From Actinomycetes bacterium (GTDB taxonomy: Bacteria; Actinomycetota; Acidimicrobiia; Acidimicrobiales; Palsa-688), in the NCBI GenBank assembly GCA_021808425.1, contig JAKBBS010000189.1, forward strand, positions 1 through 6,470: a stretch of DNA of 6,470 nt, read 5' to 3'. Position 1 is the stretch's first letter. Each line of letters begins with the position of its first letter. Under the pieces are notes generated by a model. That model was not told the DNA's origin, searched no databases, and saw nothing but the letters and a program-made list of their open reading frames with translations. Both the position numbers and the translations under genes were made by a program. Positions 1 through 5,215 of this stretch are shown piece by piece.

Positions 1-73
1 CAGTGATGTCGTCGGACTCCTTGCGGGTGATCTCCCAGAGGTCACGGGTGCACGTCGGAGGGTATCGCAGCAT
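1..73 (-). CDS. Probable 5' part of an unidentified gene running off the left edge
   Basis: A minus-strand frame opens with ATG at 73 and stays open to the window edge, giving 24 codons that begin MLRYPPTCTRDLWEITRKE. An AGGT Shine-Dalgarno-like sequence lies five bases before the ATG, and no other start exists before the in-frame stop at 106-104. About 20 of 24 codons end in G or C, as expected for this genome, and the composition (Trp, Tyr, mixed charge) reads like a real protein. The gene would diverge from the cupredoxin gene. The opposite-strand frame sharing the same third positions (3-95) also has high GC3, so codon bias alone does not settle the strand. I do not recognise the family. 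Confidence 0.4.
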   Translation of the reverse strand, partial: MLRYPPTCTRDLWEITRKESDDIT

Positions 74-93
74 GCGCGACCTACAACGCCTCT

Positions 94-127
94 GACGGGG
101 CGCCTAGGACGGGGCGCCTAGGACGGG
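94..127. repeat. Tandem 14-bp repeat in the divergent intergenic region
   Basis: The unit GACGGGGCGCCTAG occurs perfectly at 94-107 and 108-121, followed by a partial third copy at 122-127. Each unit contains the palindrome GGCGCC, and each junction forms CCTAGG. The sequence GCCCCGTC at 131-138 is the reverse complement of the start of each unit, so alternative 8-bp stems are possible. It lies between the divergent partial gene and the cupredoxin gene, where operators are common. It could equally be a recent slippage duplication. Confidence 0.8.
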
Positions 128-161
128 CGTGCCCCGTCATCCAACAGCGGCGCCGGCGGCG

Positions 162-167
162 TATAGA
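162..167 (+). promoter_or_regulatory. Possible -10 element for a leaderless cupredoxin transcript
   Basis: TATAGA (within TATAGAT) is the only A/T-rich stretch in a very GC-rich region. It ends 4 bases before the GTG at 172 and 10 bases before the in-frame ATG at 178. No Shine-Dalgarno precedes either start. A -10 box this close to the start fits leaderless transcription, which is frequent in actinobacteria. No sigma-70-type TTGACA is seen 16-18 bases upstream; ATCCAA lies there instead. This is an inference from spacing. Confidence 0.4.
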
Positions 168-171
168 TACC

Positions 172-645
172 GTGCCGATGACACAAACCCCTTCCGCCCC
201 GCCCGACACCGCTACGGGCGCCACGCGCCGCTGCGGTCAGCGCAACCGGTCGCGTTGGGCAGGGTGTCTCGGACTTCTCTTCGTCACAGCAGGCTTTCTT
301 TCGGCCTGCGGTAGTTCGCATGCGGCCAGCGCACCGACGTCGTCGCCGTCGTCGCTCACCACATCAAAACCCGGCGGTGCGACATCCACTGCGACGTCGC
401 TGACGATCGTCGTGAGAAACTTTGCGTTCACGCCGTCGTCGCTCACCGTGTCACCCGGCGCGACCGTCACGGTGCGCAACGACGACACTGCCACGCACAC
501 CGTCACCTCTACGAGCGGGGCGTTCAACACAGGCGATATCGCTCCGGGAACATCCAAAACTTTCGTGGCACCGAAGAACCCTGGGAGCTACCCGTACATA
601 TGCGAGATACACCAGTTCATGCACGCAACGCTGGTCGTGAGTTGA
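172..645 (+). CDS. Cupredoxin (type-1 copper) lipoprotein
   Basis: This is a 157-residue, membrane-anchored, small blue-copper-like protein that probably carries electrons or binds copper on the outer face of the membrane. An Arg-rich n-region (residues 19-28) and a hydrophobic segment (about 31-45) lead to the lipobox LSAC, with C46 as the lipidated cysteine. A Ser/Thr/Pro/Ala linker (about 47-75) precedes one plastocyanin-like domain (about 76-157). The expected copper ligands are all present: H109 in the DDTATHTV motif, then C144, H147 and M150 in a C-x2-H-x2-M arrangement near the C-terminus (YPYICEIHQFM). The start is GTG at 172 or, equally plausible, the in-frame ATG at 178; neither has a Shine-Dalgarno. 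It lies 85 bases upstream of the ferritin-like pair in the same direction, so cotranscription is possible. Its electron partner is unknown. The cupredoxin call is secure and the physiological role is inferred. Confidence 0.9.
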   Translation: MPMTQTPSAPPDTATGATRRCGQRNRSRWAGCLGLLFVTAGFLSACGSSHAASAPTSSPSSLTTSKPGGATSTATSLTIVVRNFAFTPSSLTVSPGATVTVRNDDTATHTVTSTSGAFNTGDIAPGTSKTFVAPKNPGSYPYICEIHQFMHATLVVS

Positions 646-659
646 GCCGGTAGCGACTT

Positions 660-682
660 GGTCCGGCACATCCTGCCGGTCC
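660..682 (+). other. Small hairpin between the cupredoxin and ferritin-like genes
   Basis: CCGGCA (663-668) and TGCCGG (674-679) form a perfect 6-bp stem with a 5-base loop. Beyond a T-T mismatch, GG/CC pairs extend it by two. No T-run follows, so it is not a convincing intrinsic terminator. It may attenuate read-through or stabilise a processed mRNA end, or it may be chance in GC-rich DNA. Confidence 0.3.
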
Positions 683-730
683 TGCTGCATCAAAGACCCG
701 AATCCAGCGATAAGACAAGGAGAGAATCGC

Positions 731-1600
731 ATGTCACTAGACGAACGCGCCCTAGGGGAGCTAACAGAGGAATCACAAGACCTCCACACGGATGCAATGC
801 GCCGTACCGCCGAGTCCATCGACGAGCTCGTAGACGAAGGTCGACAGGCCCGTGCGAAGAAATCATGGAGTCTGGAGCACGGAATATCGCAGCCTTTGCA
901 GCGCTCCATCGCGGGACCAGTGGCCGTGGCGGGCGGTATACTGGCAGCAAGCGGCTTCGCTGCCGCCCTTGCTGCCGTAGCCTCGACACCGGCATACGCT
1001 TCGAGCGCTACAGATATCCAGATCCTCCAAACGGCAGCCTCGATCGAGAATCTCGCCGTAAGCACTTACACGACCGCCTTGACGTTGCCCTACATCGGCG
1101 GGTCGTCGGCAAACGCTGTCGTCAAGGCTTTCGTCACGACAACCTTGAGCCAACACCGCCAACACGGCCAGGCGTTCAATTCCGCGATCAAAGCCCTAGG
1201 GGGCGTCCAACAGAGCAGTCCTGACCCGAAGTACGTGCCCGTCGTGAACAGCGCGGTTGCGAGCATCACCAAGGACTCGACGAGTGCAGGGATGATGGCC
1301 GTGGTCGACTTGGCGATGACACTCGAAAATGTCGCGGCCGAGACCTACGTCAACAACTGCTCGATGCTGTCAGACTCCAATGCCAAGGCAATTACAGCTT
1401 CTATCATGGGTGTAGAAGCCCAGCACGTGGCTGTGCTGTCCGCTGTCAAGGCCCTGCTCGCCGCTAATGCCCCCCAGCTGATAGCCCTGAGCCCCACAGT
1501 TGTCAACAGTCTTCCCGCCGCCGCAGGCTCAGTAGGTTTCCCGAACGCCTTCTATCCCATAAGCAGTGCCAGCCCCGCTAGCGAAGGAGCAGTCTCCTGA
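731..1600 (+). CDS. Exported ferritin-like domain protein, first of a pair
   Basis: A 289-residue protein of the ferritin-like (Ferritin_2-type) superfamily, predicted to work outside the membrane; the exact reaction is unknown. The start is fixed by AAGGAG at 717-722, eight bases before ATG 731. Residues 1-50 are a charged, probably helical extension. Residues about 58-88 are hydrophobic and end in TPAYA before SS, so they could be a cleavable signal or a membrane anchor. The helical domain spans about 93-245. Candidate metal ligands repeat in the ferritin-like pattern: E106 (SIEN), H142 and H145 (QHRQH), E199 (LEN), E229 and H232 (EAQH). The second helix has HxxH where diiron ferritins have ExxH. 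There is no clear twin-arginine motif (only QRS at 57-59) and no lipobox, unlike its downstream paralogue. The stop codon shares one base with the next start, so the two genes are surely translated from one mRNA. Confidence 0.85.
   Translation: MSLDERALGELTEESQDLHTDAMRRTAESIDELVDEGRQARAKKSWSLEHGISQPLQRSIAGPVAVAGGILAASGFAAALAAVASTPAYASSATDIQILQTAASIENLAVSTYTTALTLPYIGGSSANAVVKAFVTTTLSQHRQHGQAFNSAIKALGGVQQSSPDPKYVPVVNSAVASITKDSTSAGMMAVVDLAMTLENVAAETYVNNCSMLSDSNAKAITASIMGVEAQHVAVLSAVKALLAANAPQLIALSPTVVNSLPAAAGSVGFPNAFYPISSASPASEGAVS
1584..1589 (+). promoter_or_regulatory. Internal Shine-Dalgarno for the second ferritin-like gene
   Basis: AAGGAG lies inside the last codons of the upstream gene, ten bases before the ATG at 1600. 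It confirms that start and supports coupled translation across the TGATG junction. Confidence 0.75.
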
Positions 1601-2466
1601 TGTCCAATCCAAACGACCACCTCTCAGATCGGGAGCTGTCCGCCATGACCCGCCAGCTCGACGAGATGCACCACGACAAGGCTATGCCGGCGATGCGAGC
1701 CGCTGTCGCTGACTGGGTGGATGCACTCAGATCAGGCGGGGATGGCCTTGCCGACAAACGCGCCAGCCGCCGTGGGTTCCTTCTTGGCGCCGCTGGCCTG
1801 GGAGCGTCTGGCCTCGTAGTGGCAGCGTGCGGCTCCTCCTCGAAGTCCGCCACGGCCCCAACCTCGCTTGCCGCTCCGGCAGCGAATTCGACAACGACGA
1901 CGCCGGCCGCCTCAGCCGCACTTACCGGGGACCTTGCTGTCGCAGCGATGGCGGCCAGTCTCGAGAATCTCGGCGTCTATGCTTACAACGCTGGCATCGC
2001 TGCGGCGACTGCAGGAAAGCTCGGCAAGGTACCGCCTGCCGTCGTCACCTTTGCCCAAACGGCGAAGGCGCAGCACATGGCACACGCCCAGGCGTGGAAC
2101 TCCGCGCTAACCGGGGCCGGCAAGGCGGCGGTGACGGCCACCGACCCGGCTCTCACCCCGACAGTGAGCTCTGCATTCGCCAAGGTAACCAACGCCGCAG
2201 AGCTTGCACAGTTGGCGTTGCTGATCGAGAACATCGCAGCACAGACCTATCAAAAGGCGATTCCAGCGCTTTCTGCGACCAGCTCGATCGCCGTGGCAGC
2301 GACAATCGCACCCGTCGAGATGCAGCACGCAGCCATCTTGTACTACGTCCTCGGTCAGTACCCTGGGATTCAGGGCACCCAATCGAACAAGTACGCGTCG
2401 GGAAACCCTTTGGCGTTCAATCCGACAACACTCGCCAGGCCGGCGTCCGACTACACCGGCTCCTGA
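1600..2466 (+). CDS. Tat-exported ferritin-like lipoprotein, second of a pair
   Basis: A 288-residue paralogue of the preceding protein. Residues 1-50 are a charged extension resembling the one upstream (ELSAMTRQLDEMHHDKAM against ELTEESQDLHTDAM). A twin-arginine signal follows: R57-R58 in ASRRGFLLG, a hydrophobic stretch (59-76), then the lipobox VAAC with C77. The predicted product is therefore folded, Tat-exported and lipid-anchored on the outer membrane face. A Ser/Thr/Ala/Pro linker (78-108) leads to a ferritin-like helical domain (about 109-255). Candidate ligands are E122 (SLEN), H159 and H162 (QHMAH), E210 (IEN), E240 and H243 (EMQH), matching the upstream protein position for position. 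The C-terminal tail (about 256-288) is Asn/Pro/Ser-rich. Substrate and activity are unknown; iron or another metal is expected from the fold. Its 3' end faces murF with a 19-base gap. Confidence 0.87.
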   Translation: MSNPNDHLSDRELSAMTRQLDEMHHDKAMPAMRAAVADWVDALRSGGDGLADKRASRRGFLLGAAGLGASGLVVAACGSSSKSATAPTSLAAPAANSTTTTPAASAALTGDLAVAAMAASLENLGVYAYNAGIAAATAGKLGKVPPAVVTFAQTAKAQHMAHAQAWNSALTGAGKAAVTATDPALTPTVSSAFAKVTNAAELAQLALLIENIAAQTYQKAIPALSATSSIAVAATIAPVEMQHAAILYYVLGQYPGIQGTQSNKYASGNPLAFNPTTLARPASDYTGS

Positions 2467-2485
2467 CGAACCCCGCAGAGTCCCT

Positions 2486-3886
2486 TTACAACTCGTCCTT
2501 TAGCCGGGCGGCGACGGCATCTAATCCCGCCGCCCGGCTCGCCTTTACGAGGACCGCCACTTCTCGACCACTTTCACCTATGGCGTCAAGAAGCTTTGAC
2601 GATCCTTCCAATGGCTTCTTGCCGTAGTCGCTTGTCCCGATCGCTACCACGTCGATTCCGAGGTCGGCTGCCATCAGTGCGATCTTGCGGTGCTCGGACT
2701 TGGCCGAATCCCCCAGCTCCGCCATCGCTCCGAGGACAGCTACCCGACGGCGTGCCGGAACGGCCTTCAAAGCCCTAAGGGCAGCGGCCATCGAAGCAGG
2801 GTTTGCATTGTAGGAGTCGTCTATTAGGATTGCCCCGGACTTGGTGCGGTAGACTTCCATGCGAAGCGGAGAGATCGGCGCTTCGCGTAGCGCTCCAGCG
2901 GCAGTAATCACGTCAACGCCGACGACACCCGCGACGCTTAGTGCGGCCAAGGCGTTTGCAACCTGGTGCAGCCCTCGAGCCTCGAGGCGCACCGACGCCG
3001 ATCCCCAAGGTGAGCGCAAGTTGAACCTCGGCCGCAGTTCGTCGTCCAGCGTGATATTCTCCGCCACGACATCGGCACTGCCTTGACCTGCGGCGTAGGG
3101 TGAGACGCTGTAGAAGATCGCCCGGGCTTGCCCTCGAGATTGCATCCGCCTAACGCGGCTGTCGTCGCCGTTGAGTATCGCTGTCCCACCTGCCGGCAGA
3201 GCCTCGACAAGCTCCCCCTTGGCGCGGGCCACGCCGTCGAGGTCGCCGAACATCTCGATGTGAGCCTCCGCCACTGCGGTCACGACACCGATGTCGGGAC
3301 GAGCGAGGTCGCACAAGCGGGCGATGTGGCCGTGCCCTCTAGCTCCCATCTCGAGTACGGCCACCTCGCAACCCTCGGGCGCGTTGGCGAGCGTCAGAGG
3401 CAAGCCGAGCTCGTTGTTGTACGAACGCGGGCTAGCCACGACGCTCTTGGCTGGCGCAACTGCTGCGGCTGCCAAGTCCTTTGTGGACGTCTTGCCGACG
3501 GACCCGGTAATACCGACCACTGGCCCCGAAAGACGATTCCTGGCTGAACGGCCGATCGACCACAGGCCGGTAGCGGTGTCAGCCACTTCTATGACCACTC
3601 TGGCATTCCGTAGGGACGACGGCGGCCTGCCACGCTCGACCATGGCCACCGGCGCTCCGGCAGAGAACGCTGCGTCGAGGTAGTCGTGACCGTCCCTCTC
3701 CGCTTTCAGCGCTACGAAAAGCTGGCCGGCTCGAAGGCTACGCGTGTCGATCGACACGCCCGAGACGTGGACCACGTCGATCGACCCGCCGGCAATCTCG
3801 ACGCCGCGAGGCTGCCCGTCCCCCTCAGCCTGGAGGGTGACCTGCCCGTCGACTAAGGCCGCCAGCTCGCTAAGAGTCCAGATCAT
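2486..3886 (-). CDS. murF: MurF, UDP-MurNAc-tripeptide--D-Ala-D-Ala ligase
   Basis: A cytoplasmic ATP-dependent ligase that adds D-Ala-D-Ala to UDP-MurNAc-tripeptide, the last soluble step of peptidoglycan precursor synthesis. It has 466 residues, a normal MurF length. The N-terminal substrate domain (about 1-115) is followed by the ATP loop GITGSVGKTSTK (125-136, K132), the family motif SYNNELGLPLTL (155-166), AKGEL (222-226, K223 the likely carbamylated lysine) and NGDD (239-242). Then come HQVANALAAL (307-316), the C-terminal domain motif DDSYNANPASM (356-366), and LGAMAELG (385-392). ATG 3886 fits the usual MurF N-terminus (MIWTLSELAALV). Its own Shine-Dalgarno is poor, with GAGGG only two bases away. 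It is divergent from ddl, which makes its substrate, and convergent with the ferritin-like pair. The usual dcw neighbours are not in the window. Confidence 0.97.
   Translation of the reverse strand: MIWTLSELAALVDGQVTLQAEGDGQPRGVEIAGGSIDVVHVSGVSIDTRSLRAGQLFVALKAERDGHDYLDAAFSAGAPVAMVERGRPPSSLRNARVVIEVADTATGLWSIGRSARNRLSGPVVGITGSVGKTSTKDLAAAAVAPAKSVVASPRSYNNELGLPLTLANAPEGCEVAVLEMGARGHGHIARLCDLARPDIGVVTAVAEAHIEMFGDLDGVARAKGELVEALPAGGTAILNGDDSRVRRMQSRGQARAIFYSVSPYAAGQGSADVVAENITLDDELRPRFNLRSPWGSASVRLEARGLHQVANALAALSVAGVVGVDVITAAGALREAPISPLRMEVYRTKSGAILIDDSYNANPASMAAALRALKAVPARRRVAVLGAMAELGDSAKSEHRKIALMAADLGIDVVAIGTSDYGKKPLEGSSKLLDAIGESGREVAVLVKASRAAGLDAVAARLKDEL
2502..2539. terminator. Perfect 12-bp inverted repeat at the convergent gene ends, possible terminator
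   Basis: AGCCGGGCGGCG (2502-2513) is perfectly complementary to CGCCGCCCGGCT (2528-2539) around a 14-base loop. It begins 36 bases after the stop of the second ferritin-like gene and lies within the codons for the last residues of MurF (about 449-461). On the plus strand it is followed by CGCCTTTACG, only a weak T-run; on the minus strand no T-run follows. Stem length and GC content suggest it ends or stabilises the ferritin-like mRNA. Terminator function is inferred. Confidence 0.5.
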
Positions 3887-3936
3887 CGCCCTCGATCATG
3901 GCAGCTGCAACTACCCTGTGGGACAATGACGGGCAC
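3883..3936 (-). CDS. Possible 17-residue leader peptide coupled to murF
   Basis: On the minus strand AAGGAG (3949-3944) stands seven bases before GTG 3936, an ideal ribosome site. This GTG opens a frame encoding MPVIVPQGSCSCHDRGR. Its TGA stop (3885-3883) overlaps the murF ATG (3886-3884) as ATGA, the classical coupled arrangement, whereas murF itself has only a poorly placed site. The Shine-Dalgarno arises from a repeated pyrimidine tract in the ddl leader, so it may be fortuitous. The frame also stays open upstream across ddl, so openness adds no support. The peptide resembles nothing I know; its role could simply be to deliver ribosomes to murF. Confidence 0.35.
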   Translation of the reverse strand: MPVIVPQGSCSCHDRGR

Positions 3937-3942
3937 GGGTTG

Positions 3943-3960
3943 TCTCCTTCTCTCCTTCTC
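3943..3960. repeat. Homopyrimidine tract with an 8-bp tandem repeat in the murF/ddl divergent region
   Basis: TCTCCTTC is repeated twice (3943-3950 and 3951-3958), followed by TC, making 18 uninterrupted pyrimidines upstream of ddl. On the minus strand it reads as two AAGGAG ribosome-site-like sequences. No convincing -35/-10 pair for either gene stands out in 3887-3975; GACAAT at 3922-3927 is the best -10-like hexamer for ddl, with no clear -35. Confidence 0.7.
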
Positions 3961-3975
3961 GCTCGAGGCGGCAGG

Positions 3976-5142
3976 ATGAAGACGCGCTTGCGGATCCTCT
4001 ACGGAGGTCACTCCGCAGAGCACGAGGTCTCCTGTGTGTCCGCGCTCAACGTCATCAGGACGGTCGACCGCGAACGCTACGAGCTGCGGATCGTGGGGAT
4101 CACGACGAGCGGCACCTGGTGTGACACCACTGCAGCGGCACTCGACACGGCGGCGGCCTGCGACGCGGAGGCGCTCCCCTCCCCGGATGTTCTCTGGGAG
4201 GCGAATCGAAGCGTCCCTCTGCCTTCGAGCTCGAAGCGCGCCGTGCTCGATTTCACTTTCGCAGATCAGGGTACGGACTTCATGACCGAATGGCAAGCCG
4301 AAGGAGCGGCCTCGTTGACACAGACCGAATCGCCTGAAGCGCCGACTGTCGTGCTGCCGCTGCTTCACGGACCGATGGGCGAGGACGGGACCGTTCAAGG
4401 GCTACTCGAGCTCGCCGGAGTCGCCTACTGCGGCCCCGGTGTCGCCGGGTCGGCGGCCGCGATGGACAAAGGTCTCGCCAAGTCCCTTCTCAAGGCGGCC
4501 GGACTTCCCCAGGCGCGATACATCTACCTCCGAGAGGACCAGGTCGACGACGGGACGCGTGGCGAGGTCGAAGCGACGCTCGGATGGCCCGTGTTCGTGA
4601 AACCCGCCAACATGGGGTCGTCTATCGGCATCAGCAAGGTCAGTAACGGCGACGCTCTGCAAGGCGCCCTGAAACTCGCGTTCCGCTTCGACAACGCGGT
4701 CGTCATCGAGGAGGCGATAGCGGGGCGCGAGCTGGAGATCGGAGTGCTCGGCTGGCCGGAGTTGCGGACGTCGGTGCCCGGCGAGGTCAGACCGACCGGC
4801 GAGTTCTACGACTACGACGACAAATACGTCTCGGGGACCGCGGGGCTCGACGTACCAGCCGACGTCGAAGGCGAAGTTGCCGCTGAGATGAGCCGTCTCG
4901 CAATCGAGGCGTGCCGAGCGCTGCGGGTGGATTGCATGGCCCGGGTCGATTTCCTCTACGAGGTCGACGGGCGGGGCCTGTTGATAAACGAGGTCAACTG
5001 CATTCCCGGCTTTACGCCTATCTCGATGTTCCCTCGGATGTGGGCAGCATCAGGGGTGCCTTACGCGGCGCTCGTGGACGAGCTGGTGGAAATGGCGTTG
5101 CGTCGCCACGACAGGCGCGCCCGCTTCGAAACGGGCCGTTGA
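3976..5142 (+). CDS. ddl: D-alanine--D-alanine ligase
   Basis: A cytoplasmic ATP-grasp enzyme joining two D-alanines, the dipeptide then used by MurF. From ATG 3976 it has 388 residues. That start has GAGG at 3965-3968 and gives the family's usual N-terminus, MKTRLRILYGGHSAEHEVS, with E15 in the conserved position. An ATG at 3898 would add 26 untypical residues and is rejected. Motifs in order: HGPMGEDGTVQG (131-142), YCGPGVAGSA (151-160), DK (164-165), KPANMGSSIGISK (209-221), the omega loop EFYDYDDKY (276-284), ARVDF (322-326) and NEVNCIPGFTPISMFP (338-353). The loop keeps Lys-Tyr (283-284), typical of D-Ala-D-Ala rather than D-Ala-D-Lac enzymes. N341-C342 replaces the more usual Asn-Thr. 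Residues about 50-110 form the longer insert seen in larger Ddl forms. Confidence 0.97.
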   Translation: MKTRLRILYGGHSAEHEVSCVSALNVIRTVDRERYELRIVGITTSGTWCDTTAAALDTAAACDAEALPSPDVLWEANRSVPLPSSSKRAVLDFTFADQGTDFMTEWQAEGAASLTQTESPEAPTVVLPLLHGPMGEDGTVQGLLELAGVAYCGPGVAGSAAAMDKGLAKSLLKAAGLPQARYIYLREDQVDDGTRGEVEATLGWPVFVKPANMGSSIGISKVSNGDALQGALKLAFRFDNAVVIEEAIAGRELEIGVLGWPELRTSVPGEVRPTGEFYDYDDKYVSGTAGLDVPADVEGEVAAEMSRLAIEACRALRVDCMARVDFLYEVDGRGLLINEVNCIPGFTPISMFPRMWAASGVPYAALVDELVEMALRRHDRRARFETGR

Positions 5143-5215
5143 CACCCGCCGCAAAAGACTAGAGGCAACCCGCGGTCACCCTAGAGGGCAACAACTGCCC
5201 CATTCGACCAGGACG
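5143..5215. other. Convergent intergenic spacer with a weak hairpin
   Basis: These 73 bases separate the ends of ddl and the anti-sigma gene. GGGCA (5186-5190) and TGCCC (5196-5200) can pair around a 5-base loop, but no T-run follows on either strand. CTAGAGGCAAC (5159-5169) is nearly repeated as CTAGAGGGCAAC (5181-5192). A bidirectional terminator would be expected here; the signal seen is weak. Confidence 0.3.

Noticed and set aside
3..95. Plus-strand frame ending at TGA 93-95 as the tail of an upstream gene
   Set aside because: It shares third-codon positions with the minus-strand frame, so its high GC3 is not independent evidence. The minus frame reads more like a protein and has a start with a ribosome site. 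Not fully excluded.
122..138. GACGGG/CCCGTC hairpin as a terminator
   Set aside because: Six-base stem with no T-run, immediately upstream of the cupredoxin promoter region; more likely part of the repeat/operator structure or chance.
646..730. A housekeeping promoter for the ferritin-like pair
   Set aside because: TTGGTC at 658-663 is -35-like, but no -10 hexamer stands 16-18 bases downstream.
451..1065. 204-codon open frame on the minus strand
   Set aside because: It lies across the cupredoxin 3' end, a spacer and the first ferritin-like gene, has no ribosome site or family-like motifs, and is explained as a shadow frame in GC-rich DNA.
172..2466. Genomic island or mobile element carrying the copper/ferritin genes
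   Set aside because: No integrase, transposase, tRNA or flanking repeat is visible, and base composition resembles the neighbouring cell-wall genes.
1827..2627. 266-codon open frame on the plus strand
   Set aside because: It overlaps the second ferritin-like gene in another frame and runs into murF; Arg/Gly/His-rich shadow composition with no domain pattern.
3898..3975. Upstream ATG extending Ddl by 26 residues
   Set aside because: The extra residues do not resemble a Ddl N-terminus, and the ATG has no good ribosome site, whereas ATG 3976 has GAGG and begins MKTRLRILYGGHSAEHE.
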